Made by a program: the position numbers and the translations under genes. The notes under the pieces are model-generated. The model was not told where the DNA came from. It did not search any database and saw only the letters and a program-made list of their open reading frames with translations. This document shows positions 1-8,304 of a stretch of 64,000 bases of DNA, in pieces. The stretch is from Paucibacter sp. KBW04 (GTDB taxonomy: Bacteria; Pseudomonadota; Gammaproteobacteria; Burkholderiales; Burkholderiaceae_C): the NCBI RefSeq assembly GCF_003852425.1, contig NZ_QAJN01000013.1, positions 50,077 through 114,076 of the forward strand, in the 5' to 3' direction. Numbering within the stretch: the stretch's first letter is position 1; each line of letters begins with the position of its first letter.

Positions 1-267
1 GAGCAGCGCCCCTTGCCCGACAATGCGGGGGTGAAACGCTATTACTCTCATCTCGGCAAAGACATCTTCATCACCGCCGGCTCGGCCAAGGAATTGGCAC
101 CCGGCAGCTTCGGCATCTGCGCCATCGGCGGCGGCGCCGAAGGCTGGTCCATCGTCCACATAGGTCCTGAAGGCGATGTAGCCGATCTGGGGGGCGAGTA
201 CTACTTCGCAACGCCCGAGGAAGCACTGGAGTTCGTCAAGGAATTGATCCAGATCATGCCGGCTTGA
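1..267 (+). CDS. Small conserved hypothetical protein, 5' end outside window
   Basis: The reading frame is open from the first base of the window to a TGA at 265-267, so the true start is probably upstream; a TTG at 13 is the only start-like codon before residue 5. The visible 88 or so residues are a compact alpha/beta-looking sequence with a glycine-rich centre (CAIGGGAEG) and an acidic C-terminal helix (TPEEALEFVKEL). There is no signal peptide or membrane segment in the visible part. I do not recognise the family. A short GC-rich hairpin follows directly after the stop. Confidence 0.6.
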   Translation, partial: EQRPLPDNAGVKRYYSHLGKDIFITAGSAKELAPGSFGICAIGGGAEGWSIVHIGPEGDVADLGGEYYFATPEEALEFVKELIQIMPA

Positions 268-286
268 AGCACCCAGGGTGCTTTCG
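267..286 (+). terminator. Possible weak terminator
   Basis: AAGCACCC and GGGTGCTT form an 8-base inverted repeat around a single A immediately after the first gene's stop, followed by a short T-containing tail (TTTCG). The loop must open to at least three bases and the T tract is poor, so this is a weak candidate. Confidence 0.35.
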
Positions 287-434
287 CAACAGCCGGGGCG
301 TGTAAATTTCCATTTCTCCAGAGACCGCACATCGAAAGAAAAACGCAAGTTAGACCCCACTAAGATGCGCCACCCGAGGTGCTAGCAAAAGGCTGCTGTT
401 TCGGGCGCATGCCTCTTTCACTTGCCACCTTTCG

Positions 435-623
435 ATGACCCCTTCACTTCTCTACGTACTCATTGCCCTGAACGGTCCCGGCTGGCATGGCGCCCTCACA
501 TTGAAAGAGTTCAAGGAGGCCGGGCGCTGCGAGGCTGTGTTGCAGCAGTTGGAAAAGGTCGAGCAAGGCGAACGCCGCTACCGCTGCATGACCCTGGTCG
601 TCAACGGAGCCAAGGCCAAGTAA
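435..623 (+). CDS. Small hypothetical protein (62 aa)
   Basis: An ATG at 435 opens a 62-residue frame ending at TAA 621-623. The N-terminus (LLYVLIALNGPGW) is hydrophobic and could be a short signal or membrane-association segment; the remainder contains two cysteines (R-C-E and R-C-M) and a charged middle. A longer frame in another register (from 422) crosses this region but only becomes protein-like from 719, which favours this small gene as the local coding frame. Function is unknown; it sits 95 bases before a periplasmic-binding-like gene on the same strand. Confidence 0.5.
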   Translation: MTPSLLYVLIALNGPGWHGALTLKEFKEAGRCEAVLQQLEKVEQGERRYRCMTLVVNGAKAK

Positions 624-718
624 ACCACCCGTGCCGCGCCGACATGCCTCTAGCTCGGGCGCTCCGAGCGACGCAGCCTAAACTGCGAGCCTGGACGTCC
701 AGCCCCAAGACCGACCTC

Positions 719-1612
719 ATGAACTTGCCTTTGCAGTTAACGGTGTTCCTGGGCCTTGCCGCCGTGCAAGTCACGGCCTGGGCCTATCCTGGCGCAGGGG
801 CGCAGGCCTCGGAGGCTGCCGAGGTCGAGGTGAAGCACATCCTTTGGCTGCATGCCGATGCCAGCAAGGAAAACGGTGTGACGGCCTACATCAGCGCCCG
901 CCTGCCCAAGATCAAGCACGAGCGCCTGTCGGTCAATGCCTTGCGCAGCTGGCAGATGATCGAACGCGGCGAGCATGTCTGCCGCCCCAACACCATACGC
1001 ACGCCTCAGCGCGAGCGCCAAGCCTATTTCACCGACACCATGCTGGCACCCCCGGTCGAGTTGCTGGTGCGCCGCGACAAGCTGAACCAGCTGCCACGCA
1101 ATGCGGAGGGCGAAGTCGATCTCAAGCGCTTGCTGGAACAGGGGCGACTGCGCGGAGCTGCCGCCAAGGGTCGCAGCTACGGCGAGTATGTGGACGGCTT
1201 GCTGAGCAGCGCCAGCGCCAGCGCCGGCAGCAGCAAGTCTTTCACCCTGTACGCCACCGAAGGCGTTGGCCTGCGCTTGCTGGATATGTTGGCGCGCGAC
1301 CGTGCCGACTATTTGATCGAGCACGATGGCGGCCTGCAGCAGATGCGACAGAGGAATCTGGGCGCCGAAGAATTCACCAGCCTGCCCATCCAGGGCGCTA
1401 GTGAGGCGCCCGTGGCGGGCATCGCCTGCCCCCGCACGCCCTGGGGTCTGGCGGCGATACGGGCCATAGACCAGGTGATAGGCACGCCCGCCGGCGCGGC
1501 CGAGCTGCGCCGCAGCACCAAAGAGTGGCTGAGCCCCGAGGCTCAGCAACGCATGGCCACCCAGATCAAGCAGTTCTACCAGCGTCGGGCCCAGCCCAGC
1601 GACCCGCGCTGA
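719..1612 (+). CDS. Periplasmic substrate-binding-like protein (TIGR02285-like)
   Basis: I chose the ATG at 719 because it begins a typical signal peptide (residues 1-22, LTVFLGLAAVQVTAWA) and the in-frame extension to 422 is low-quality sequence overlapping the 62-residue gene. The mature protein, about 275 residues, has the features of extracellular solute-binding (SBP_bac_3 fold) relatives: a strand with ILWLHAD, a C-R-P-N-T segment near residue 90, LLARDRADYLIEHD near 205, and a C-terminal IACPRTPWG. Proteins of this type are often found without a transporter, as here. No catalytic motif is visible and the ligand is unknown. The downstream FAD dehydrogenase is convergent, 18 bases away. 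Confidence 0.75.
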   Translation: MNLPLQLTVFLGLAAVQVTAWAYPGAGAQASEAAEVEVKHILWLHADASKENGVTAYISARLPKIKHERLSVNALRSWQMIERGEHVCRPNTIRTPQRERQAYFTDTMLAPPVELLVRRDKLNQLPRNAEGEVDLKRLLEQGRLRGAAAKGRSYGEYVDGLLSSASASAGSSKSFTLYATEGVGLRLLDMLARDRADYLIEHDGGLQQMRQRNLGAEEFTSLPIQGASEAPVAGIACPRTPWGLAAIRAIDQVIGTPAGAAELRRSTKEWLSPEAQQRMATQIKQFYQRRAQPSDPR

Positions 1613-1630
1613 AGACCCGAGCGGCGCCGC

Positions 1631-3295
1631 TCAGTCCGCCTGCGCCAGCAGGGCCGCGCCCAGGGCCTCGGCCACCTCGATGCCGTCCACACCGGCCGAC
1701 ATGATGCCGCCGGCATAACCCGCGCCTTCACCGGCGGGATAGAGGCCCTTCACATTGAGGCTTTGATAGTCGCGGCCACGGGTGATACGCAGGGGCGAGG
1801 AGGTGCGGGTCTCCACACCCGTCAGCACCGCATCGGCCATGGAGAAGCCGCGGATCTGGCGCTCAAACGCGGGCAAGGCCTCGCGGATCGCATCCAGGCA
1901 GTAGCCGGGCAGGCTGCCATTACCTTTTTGCTGCAAATCGGTCAGCGTGACGCCGGGCTTGTAGCTCGGTTCCACATTGCCCAGCACGCGGCTGCGCTGG
2001 CGCTTGATGAAGTCACCCACCAGGGCGCCGGGTGCCTTGTAGCCGCCCTCGCCCAGCTCGTAGGCACGCGATTCCCAGATGCGCTGGAAGGCCATGCCGT
2101 CCAGCGGGCTGACCGGGCCTTCCGTCTTGCCGTCCTGGCGATAGTCCTGCGGGCTGATGCCCACGACGATGCCGGCATTGGCATTGCGTTCATTGCGCGA
2201 ATACTGGCTCATGCCATTGGTGACCACGCGCAGGGGCTCAGATGTAGCCGCCACCACCGTGCCACCGGGGCACATGCAAAAGCTGTAGACCGAGCGGCCA
2301 TTCTTGGCGTGGTGCACCAGCTTGTAGTCGGCCGCGCCGAGGATCTCGTTGCCGGCATTGGGCCCGAAGCGGGCCGCGTCGATGATGCTTTGCGGATGCT
2401 CGATGCGATAGCCGATGGAGAAAGGCTTGGCCTCCATGAACACGCCGCGCTCGTGCAGCATGGTGAAGGTGTCGCGGGCGCTGTGGCCCAGGGCCAGCAC
2501 GACGTGATCCGTGCGAATCTGCTCGCCCGACTCTAGAACCACGCCGCGGATGTGATCTTGTTCGATCAAGACATCCGTCACCTTCTGCTCGAAGCGGATC
2601 TCGCCGCCCAGAGCTTCGATCTCGGCGCGCATCTTGATCACCATGGACACCAGGCGGAAGGTGCCGATATGGGGCTTGCTGACGAACAGGATTTCTTCCG
2701 GCGCGCCGGCCTTGACGAACTCGGTCAAGACCTTGCGGGTCAGGTGGCGCGGGTCGGAGATCTGGCTCCACAGCTTGCCGTCGGAGAAGGTGCCGGCACC
2801 GCCCTCGCCGAACTGCACATTCGATTCGGGGTTCAGCTCGCTCTGGCGCCACAGGCCCCAGGTGTCCTTGGTGCGCTCTCGCACCTGCTTGCCGCGCTCC
2901 AGCACGATGGGCCGTAAGCCCATCTGGGCCAGGATCAGGGCCGCAAAAATGCCGCAGGGGCCGAAGCCGATCACCACCGGCCGGGGTCGCTGCTGGGCAT
3001 AAAAGTCTGCCGGCGCATGGCCGACAAATTTGTAATTCGTATCGGGCGAGGGCTTGATGTGGGCATCCGCCGCAAAGCGCTGCAAAAGCTCGGCTTCCAG
3101 CGCGGCTGGCAACTCGCAGTCGATGGTGTAGATCAGCTGGATGGCCGACTTCTTGCGCGCGTCGTAGCTGCGCTTGAAGACGGTGAAGCCCAGCAGCTGC
3201 GTCGCATCCGTGAGACCCAGGCGTTGTTCAATGGCGGGCCGCAGAGCGTCCTCGGCATGATCCAGCGGCAGGCGAAGTTCGGTGATGCGAAGCAT
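1631..3295 (-). CDS. FAD-dependent dehydrogenase (COG2509 family)
   Basis: The 554-residue protein carries a Rossmann FAD-binding motif GFGPCG at residues 110-115 preceded by VVI, a second conserved block FGEGGAGTFSDGKLW near 163-177, and a C-terminal GEGAGYAGGIMSAGVDG that closes the FAD site. The N-terminal 100 residues (LRITELRLPLDH...) form the extra domain characteristic of this uncharacterised dehydrogenase family, and the length matches full members. It is cytosolic with no signal peptide. Substrate is not known for the family. It lies downstream of a 55-residue gene on the same strand but a terminator separates them, so it probably has its own promoter between 3296 and 3359. Confidence 0.9.
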   Translation of the reverse strand: MLRITELRLPLDHAEDALRPAIEQRLGLTDATQLLGFTVFKRSYDARKKSAIQLIYTIDCELPAALEAELLQRFAADAHIKPSPDTNYKFVGHAPADFYAQQRPRPVVIGFGPCGIFAALILAQMGLRPIVLERGKQVRERTKDTWGLWRQSELNPESNVQFGEGGAGTFSDGKLWSQISDPRHLTRKVLTEFVKAGAPEEILFVSKPHIGTFRLVSMVIKMRAEIEALGGEIRFEQKVTDVLIEQDHIRGVVLESGEQIRTDHVVLALGHSARDTFTMLHERGVFMEAKPFSIGYRIEHPQSIIDAARFGPNAGNEILGAADYKLVHHAKNGRSVYSFCMCPGGTVVAATSEPLRVVTNGMSQYSRNERNANAGIVVGISPQDYRQDGKTEGPVSPLDGMAFQRIWESRAYELGEGGYKAPGALVGDFIKRQRSRVLGNVEPSYKPGVTLTDLQQKGNGSLPGYCLDAIREALPAFERQIRGFSMADAVLTGVETRTSSPLRITRGRDYQSLNVKGLYPAGEGAGYAGGIMSAGVDGIEVAEALGAALLAQAD

Positions 3296-3359
3296 GGCGG
3301 TGATTCAGTGTTCAGCAAGAAAGGAGCGCAGATCCGTCCAGCACAGGATTGGATCGCTC

Positions 3360-3394
3360 AAAAAAACACAGGCCCTGCCGAATGGTAGGGCCTG
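3360..3394 (-). terminator. Rho-independent terminator of the 55-residue gene
   Basis: CAGGCCCT (3369-3376) and AGGGCCTG (3387-3394) form a perfect 8-bp stem with a 10-base loop. Read on the minus strand it is followed by seven T (A run at 3360-3366), the expected layout for ending transcription of the gene at 3454-3621. Confidence 0.85.
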
Positions 3395-3453
3395 TTGTTC
3401 TCAGCACGGGCACCCGATTCAGCCAAGAACCGGGACCACAAGCTGGCAAGGGC

Positions 3454-3621
3454 TTAGCCGCCGTTGCTGCAACGCTTGCCGGGGTTCTTCTTGCTGCGGG
3501 TGTGCGAGCCGCGCTCCAGGCTGACCTTTTGGCCGCGGGGAGCAGTGAAGGTCACGCCATTAGGAGCGGCGGGACGGGGGGTAGCGCGACGTGCGGCTTC
3601 GGTAACGATTTTGTTGCCCAT
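3454..3621 (-). CDS. Small basic conserved hypothetical protein (55 aa)
   Basis: The ATG at 3621 opens a 55-residue strongly basic protein (MGNKIVTEAARRATPRP at the start, TRSKKNPGKRCSNGG at the end). It is rich in Arg, Lys, Pro and Gly with no hydrophobic segment, suggesting a nucleic-acid- or ribosome-associated role, but that is inference from composition only. A clean intrinsic terminator 60 bases beyond the stop shows that this is a monocistronic transcription unit, which strengthens the case that the gene is real. The 290 bases upstream contain no other gene; they hold its promoter region and a repeat relic. Confidence 0.65.
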   Translation of the reverse strand: MGNKIVTEAARRATPRPAAPNGVTFTAPRGQKVSLERGSHTRSKKNPGKRCSNGG

Positions 3622-3895
3622 GAATGGCTCCGGTACAAGGAATTGGATGCTGATAAAAGCAGACGATCTCCAACCCGCTGCCGCGGCCCTGCCCTCCGCA
3701 ACCCTGGGCAACAAGCGCCCGGGGACCGAAATACAAAGCCAAACCCGGCGCGCCAAAGTTGGAATGAACCGCGCATTTTACGGTGTTCTGAGGCGGAACG
3801 GCTCACAGGCCTCAATTCGGGCCTGTTTTGCCACGTTTGGGCCCAGAAAAACCGTGGGGAAACGGCTGCTGAAGCGGCATCGGCCGCGGTCGAAG

Positions 3896-3910
3896 GTCCG
3901 ACAGACTCCT
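3896..3910. repeat. Solo end of the 45.6-kb-type terminal-inverted-repeat element
   Basis: GTCCGACAGACTCCT at 3896-3910 is identical to the right-end terminal repeat of the element at 45617-45783. The partner left end is not present within several hundred bases; only a degraded CGGCCG-containing flank (3871-3895) resembles the element interior. It sits 4 bases from the mgsA stop codon, again at a gene 3' end. Confidence 0.6.
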
Positions 3911-3914
3911 GGGC

Positions 3915-4286
3915 TCAGGCCGCCAAGCTCAGCTGGCGCAGCAGCAAATAAGCGCCGGCACGGTTGGTGGCGCAGGGAATGTTGTGCACATCACAGGCCC
4001 GCACCAGGGCGTTGATATCGGGTTCATGCGGCTGGGGCGTCATCGGGTCGCGCAGGAACACGACCGCATCGACCTCGCCCACCGCCAGGCGGGCGCCGAT
4101 CTGCAAATCACCGCCATGCGGGCCGCTGAGCAGGCATTCCACCCTCAGGCCGCATTCGCGCTGCAAGCGCCCGCCGGTCGTGCCGGTGGCCATCAGCTGA
4201 CAGCGCTGCAAAAAGGGGCTGAACTCGGCCGCCAGGGCCACCATCTCGTTTTTCTTGCCGTCGTGGGCGATGAGCGCAATCTTCAT
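3915..4286 (-). CDS. mgsA: Methylglyoxal synthase
   Basis: The cytosolic enzyme converts dihydroxyacetone phosphate to methylglyoxal and phosphate, the entry to the methylglyoxal bypass. The start is the ATG at 4286 ([12 protein letters not shown]); a GTG two codons upstream is possible. The family signature is clear: N-terminal [10 protein letters not shown], substrate-binding ATGTTG near residue 36, [12 protein letters not shown] near 56-67 with the catalytic Asp, and PHEPDINAL near 90 carrying the conserved His and Asp. At 123 residues it is shorter than the E. coli enzyme (152) because it ends soon after the core fold, as in many Betaproteobacteria. It is monocistronic. Confidence 0.93.
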   Translation of the reverse strand: MKIALIAHDGKKNEMVALAAEFSPFLQRCQLMATGTTGGRLQRECGLRVECLLSGPHGGDLQIGARLAVGEVDAVVFLRDPMTPQPHEPDINALVRACDVHNIPCATNRAGAYLLLRQLSLAA

Positions 4287-4323
4287 GCTCACAATCTTAG
4301 GCCGCAGGAGTTACCGGCCAGCG

Positions 4324-5781
4324 TCAACTTGCGCGGACTGAAAGCGCCCCAAGCGGCAGGCTCAAACGCAGGCGACAGCCTACTTTGCCGGTTTGCACCC
4401 GCGCCGGCAGCAACTCGACCCGCCCGCCGTGTTGCAGCGCCACCGTGTGCACGATGGCCAGGCCCAAGCCCGTGCCCGCACTGCCCTCCCCGCGCTGAAA
4501 GCGTTCAAACAAGTGCTGCTGCTGGGCCTGACTCATGCCGACGCCATCGTCCTCAAGTTCCAGAAAGGCCTCGGCGCCGTCGCGGCCGCAGCGTATCCAC
4601 AGCTGCTGCGCCCCGGCGTGCATCAAGGCGTTGTCCAGCAGATTGCTCAGCAAGTCTTGCAAGTCGTTCTGCCGCCCCTGCACCAGTACCGAGTCCAGCT
4701 CAAACTGCAGGCTCACCCCCTGGCGGCTCGCCGCGTCGAAGAAATCATTGGCTCCTTGCTCCGCCAGCTCACGCAAATCCAGCCGCTGCAAAGGCTCTTG
4801 CAAAGCCAGCTCGGCCTTGCTGCGGGCTTGGCTCAGCAGCTTGTCCACCAGGCGGCGCATGCGGGCCAGGGCGGCGTCGATGCGCTCCTGGCGCTGGGCG
4901 CCCGTGGCCTGGCCCGAGTCCTGCCGAGCCAATTCCAGCTGCAAGGACAAACCCGCCAACGGCGTGCGCATCTGATGCGCCACATCGTTGACGAAGCTGC
5001 GCTGCGCTTGGGCCAGGCGCTGCAAGCGCAGTAACCAGGCATTCATGGCCCGCAACAAGGTGCGCAACTCCTGTGCCTGGCCCTCCTCGGGCAGGGCTTG
5101 CAAATCAGCCGGTGCGCGTTGCTCAATCTGTCGGGCCAGGTGCTCCAAGGGCCGCAAGGCCTGGCGGGTCACCAGATAAACCGTCAACAAAGCCGCCGCC
5201 CACAAGGCCAAGCCCAGCGCGGCGGAGTGCTTCAGAATCTGGCGTGCGGCGGCCTCCCGCTTGCGCAAGGTCTCGGCCACGATCACCAGGGCCCGGGAGT
5301 CCGGGCCCTGAGCATCCAGACGCAAGAGACGCAGATTGTTCCCCTCGCAGCTCAGATTCAGCAGCACGGGGGTCGAGGGCCGGCCTGGGCTTCTCAGAAC
5401 CGCCGGACTCGATGCCGGGGCGCTGGCCGCCAGGCAATGCAACAGACCCTCATCGCCCCAGATCAGTCGGTCTGGCCCCGCGCTCGCTTGCTGGGCGACG
5501 ACAAAGTGCATCTGGTCCTGCGTGTCGGTCTGCAGAATGGCTTGCGCCGACCAGGGCAGGTCCACGTCCAGATCGTTGTCGCTGTCCAGCTCGATGCGCG
5601 CCGCCAAAGCCACGGCCGAATTCAGCAAACCCTGATCAAAAGCCTGGTCGGCGACATTCAAGGCCTGCTCATAGTTGATCAGCAGGGCCAGCCCCAAGAC
5701 CAGGCTGAGCGCCAGGGCCAGACCCAGCATCAGGCGCCGCCGAATTGAATCGGGCCAGGCCCGCAGCGAGGCCATCATCAT
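4324..5781 (-). CDS. Sensor histidine kinase of OmpR-type pair (TctE/QseC-like)
   Basis: The start is set by three consecutive ATG codons at 5781-5773 that overlap the upstream regulator's stop (ATGA), giving about 485 residues. TM1 spans roughly 17-36, a periplasmic sensor domain about 37-182 (2CSK_N-like) contains two cysteines, TM2 spans 183-203, then HAMP-like, a phosphoacceptor H-box VNDVAHQMRTP with His268, and a HATPase_c domain with N (LLSNLLDNAL), G1 (LEDDGVGM) and G2 (GTGLGLAIV) boxes. It autophosphorylates and passes the phosphate to the co-transcribed regulator. The ligand is unknown; neighbours give no strong hint. Confidence 0.92.
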   Translation of the reverse strand: MMMASLRAWPDSIRRRLMLGLALALSLVLGLALLINYEQALNVADQAFDQGLLNSAVALAARIELDSDNDLDVDLPWSAQAILQTDTQDQMHFVVAQQASAGPDRLIWGDEGLLHCLAASAPASSPAVLRSPGRPSTPVLLNLSCEGNNLRLLRLDAQGPDSRALVIVAETLRKREAAARQILKHSAALGLALWAAALLTVYLVTRQALRPLEHLARQIEQRAPADLQALPEEGQAQELRTLLRAMNAWLLRLQRLAQAQRSFVNDVAHQMRTPLAGLSLQLELARQDSGQATGAQRQERIDAALARMRRLVDKLLSQARSKAELALQEPLQRLDLRELAEQGANDFFDAASRQGVSLQFELDSVLVQGRQNDLQDLLSNLLDNALMHAGAQQLWIRCGRDGAEAFLELEDDGVGMSQAQQQHLFERFQRGEGSAGTGLGLAIVHTVALQHGGRVELLPARVQTGKVGCRLRLSLPLGALSVRAS

Positions 5782-6446
5782 TCCCTCGCCACCAAGCGAT
5801 AGCCCACACCGCGTACGGTGTCCAGCTGCAGGCCAGCATTCACCAGCTTGCCGCGCAGGCGGGAAATATGGGACTCCAAGGCGTTGGCAGAGACATCGCG
5901 GTCCCACTGGCTCAAGCCCTGAGCCAGCTTGCGCTTGGGCACGATCTTGGGGCTGCTGAGGCACAGATCCAGCAGCAACGCCCATTCCTTGGGCGTCAGG
6001 GCCAGGGGCTCGGCCCCCAAGCTCGCCACTTGCTGGGCGGTGTCCAAGCTCAGACGGCCCAGCTGGATCAAGGCATGCTGGGCGGCGGCATGGCGGCGGC
6101 ACAGGGCGCGCAAGCGGGCCAGCAGCTCGGGCAGCACAAAGGGTTTGACCAGATAGTCATCGGCACCGAGGTCCAGGCCACGCACCCGGTCTTGCCAGTC
6201 GCTGCGCGCCGTCAGCAAGAGCACGGGCAGGCCGTGACCGCGGGCACGCAATCGGCGCAGAACCTGCAGCCCATCCAGATCGGGCAGGCCCAGATCCAAG
6301 ATCAAGGCGTCATAGGCCACCGCCTCCAAGGCCGCCAAACCCAGCTCGCCACGCGCGAAAACATCCACCGCATAAGTTTGGGCGGCCAAGGCTTCGCTCA
6401 GGCCCGCTTGCAAAGCTTCGTCGTCTTCAATCAAGAGCACACGCAT
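5778..6446 (-). CDS. OmpR-family response regulator
   Basis: This 222-residue regulator has a receiver domain with acidic pocket residues E7-D8-D9, phosphoacceptor Asp51 in LILDLGLPDLDGL and the conserved Lys in DDYLVKPF, followed by a winged-helix DNA-binding domain (LTPKEWALLLDL ... DVSANALESHISRLRGKL ... VRGVGYRLV). It is the first gene of a two-gene operon, translationally coupled to the kinase through an ATGA overlap. It is divergent from a PEP-CTERM gene across 192 bases, so that gene is a plausible target, though no repeated recognition site is evident. Confidence 0.93.
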   Translation of the reverse strand: MRVLLIEDDEALQAGLSEALAAQTYAVDVFARGELGLAALEAVAYDALILDLGLPDLDGLQVLRRLRARGHGLPVLLLTARSDWQDRVRGLDLGADDYLVKPFVLPELLARLRALCRRHAAAQHALIQLGRLSLDTAQQVASLGAEPLALTPKEWALLLDLCLSSPKIVPKRKLAQGLSQWDRDVSANALESHISRLRGKLVNAGLQLDTVRGVGYRLVARE

Positions 6447-6638
6447 GGGCCATCCTTCTCGATCTTGTTCTCGCTTTCACTCTCAGCTTCAGCTGCAGCT
6501 TCAGGCCTGAAGCGAGGCCCTGCCCGGCCCTCAAACACAAGCTAGGGGGGACACAACAGCGGCCAGGCTGCCGACAGCTTTCTGACAGGCACACAAAGCT
6601 AGGCTTCCACTCGCCCCCTCTTTTGTGCTGGATTCATC

Positions 6639-7709
6639 ATGCAGAGAAAAGCTTTCGCCCCGCTTGCCGCCGCGCTATCACTCGCCGCTCTGCCCTTGCT
6701 GGCGCAGGCCACCGCCACCTACGGCTCCCTGGCCAACTTCGATTCGGTCAATGACACGGGGCATACCGCCCATGGCTTTGAGATCGAGTTGGAGGGGATT
6801 CATCGGTCTGAGATCACCGATGTGTTCGGGCTCAACCGCAATTTCGGCACCGCCTCGCCAGGCGATGTCGAGCGCTACGGCCTGCCCACGATCAGCGATC
6901 TGCTGGACGCCAACGGCAATGTGATCGGCTCACGCATCACCTACAAGGCCAGCTACAACAACGGCCAGTGGAGCGCGGGCACGGACTCGGGCGTGTTCAA
7001 CACGCCGGGTGAGAGCTGCTGGGCCTTTGGCAATGTGGGCTATCCCAATGTGCCTTGCGACCACTTCGGCGTCAGCACCGTCGGCCAGGCCACCGCCACC
7101 CGGTATAGCTGGTTGGTCGAGTCGGGCACGCCCGGTACCTTGGTCGCGGCCAATGTGGCAATTCCTTCGGTGACCTTCACGCCGCCAGTCGCAGCAGCCC
7201 CGGTGGTGGCGGTGATTCAGGCGCAAAGAGTCGACCCGGTGGTGCCGCAAAACAATGCCTTCTGGGTCAAGATCGTTCAAACCACCTTGCCAGAGAACGT
7301 GGACCTGAACGATCTGCTGGGCGGCCACCATGCCCATGAGAACCCCGGTGTGGCCGGTCTGGGCGATGTGGGTGAGACCGAGATCGAGTGGCAGGTCTTG
7401 CAACCCGGCTTTGTCGACGAGGTCAGCAAGGCGGTGGACCTGAAGGGCAACCCATCCATGGCCGTGCGCTTCGAGTTCTTCAAGTATCTGGGCCGCTTCG
7501 ACGACGAGGGCCTGGTCGACCCGCTGGCTTCGCAGACCCCGCACGGCAATGTACTCAATGAGTTCGTCGGCAACTATGTGGGCGAGCAGATCGCCGGCTT
7601 CAATGCAGTGCAAGCGGTGCCCGAACCAGCCCCCGCCAGCCTTTTGCTGAGCGGCCTGAGCGCCTTGCTCTTGGTCCGGCGGCGCCGCTCGGTCAAGGGT
7701 TTGAGCTAG
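6639..7709 (+). CDS. PEP-CTERM sorting domain-containing secreted protein
   Basis: The 356-residue product starts with a Sec signal peptide (about residues 1-24, cut after LLAQA) and ends with the exosortase tripartite tag: VPEPAPA, a hydrophobic stretch SLLLSGLSALLLV and an RRRR cluster. Such proteins are exported, processed by EpsH-type exosortase and anchored to or released from the outer envelope, often with exopolysaccharide. The central region has no domain I recognise; it has two cysteines around ESCWAFGNVGYPNVPC that could form a disulfide. No exosortase is in this window. The gene is monocistronic. Confidence 0.88.
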   Translation: MQRKAFAPLAAALSLAALPLLAQATATYGSLANFDSVNDTGHTAHGFEIELEGIHRSEITDVFGLNRNFGTASPGDVERYGLPTISDLLDANGNVIGSRITYKASYNNGQWSAGTDSGVFNTPGESCWAFGNVGYPNVPCDHFGVSTVGQATATRYSWLVESGTPGTLVAANVAIPSVTFTPPVAAAPVVAVIQAQRVDPVVPQNNAFWVKIVQTTLPENVDLNDLLGGHHAHENPGVAGLGDVGETEIEWQVLQPGFVDEVSKAVDLKGNPSMAVRFEFFKYLGRFDDEGLVDPLASQTPHGNVLNEFVGNYVGEQIAGFNAVQAVPEPAPASLLLSGLSALLLVRRRRSVKGLS

Positions 7710-7838
7710 CCCAACAAGCCCTTCCGGCTGCGCTACTAATGGAAACATTGAGCGCATTGCCGCTTTAAAAGCGGGCGCGCACAATCGCCAGCGCTTCGCG
7801 CCAAGTCCGTCAACCCTGCTTATTTCAGGAGTCCCGAC

Positions 7839-8279
7839 ATGCCGTCCTACACCCTTAATGTCAATGGCAAAGATCATGTGGTGAGCGTCAGCAGCAGTTC
7901 CATGCCCCTGCTGTGGGTGCTGCGCGATGTGATCGGACTGACCGGCACCAAATACGGTTGCGGCATCGAAATCTGCGGGGCCTGCACCGTCTGGCTCAAT
8001 GGCCAGCCCGAGAAATCCTGCGATGTGGATGTGTCTTCGGCCGCAGGCAAGCGCATCACCACCATCGAAGGCCTGTCCGCCGACCGCAGTCACCCGGCGC
8101 AAAAGGCTTGGATCCTGCATCAGGTGCCGCAATGCGGCTACTGTCAGTCCGGCATGTTGATGCGGGTGGCCGGGGCCATGGCCGCTGGCCATCACGGCAG
8201 CAGCATCGCCAGCGAGGTGAACAACGTCTGTGTGTGCGGTACCTATCCGCGCATCAAGACCGCCGTCAGCGGCCTTTGA
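7839..8279 (+). CDS. Isoquinoline 1-oxidoreductase-like [2Fe-2S] subunit
   Basis: This is the small iron-sulfur subunit of a xanthine oxidase-family molybdenum hydroxylase. The N-terminal plant-type ferredoxin cluster is ligated by C41, C46, C49 and C61 (YGCGIEICGACTVW), and the second all-helical cluster by C99, C102, C131 and C133 (CGYCQSG ... CVCGTY). It passes electrons from the molybdopterin subunit encoded 25 bases downstream. The start at 7839 has an AGGAG ribosome site at 7827. At 146 residues it matches IorA-type subunits. The CVC in place of the usual CRC in the second motif is slightly unusual. Confidence 0.9.
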   Translation: MPSYTLNVNGKDHVVSVSSSSMPLLWVLRDVIGLTGTKYGCGIEICGACTVWLNGQPEKSCDVDVSSAAGKRITTIEGLSADRSHPAQKAWILHQVPQCGYCQSGMLMRVAGAMAAGHHGSSIASEVNNVCVCGTYPRIKTAVSGL

Positions 8280-8304
8280 GCGATCTGCACAGGAGGCTTG
8301 CGCC

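Noticed and set aside
422..718. A longer start for the 719-1612 gene giving a 396-residue protein
   Set aside because: The extension is Arg/Pro-rich, overlaps a better small frame, and the signal peptide begins at 719.
4324..6102. A 592-residue start for the first histidine kinase
   Set aside because: The extra 107 residues lie inside the response-regulator gene; the ATG cluster at 5781-5773 overlapping the regulator stop is the natural start.
6447..6638. Possible response-regulator binding site between the first two-component pair and the PEP-CTERM gene
   Set aside because: No direct or inverted repeat of convincing length or spacing is present.
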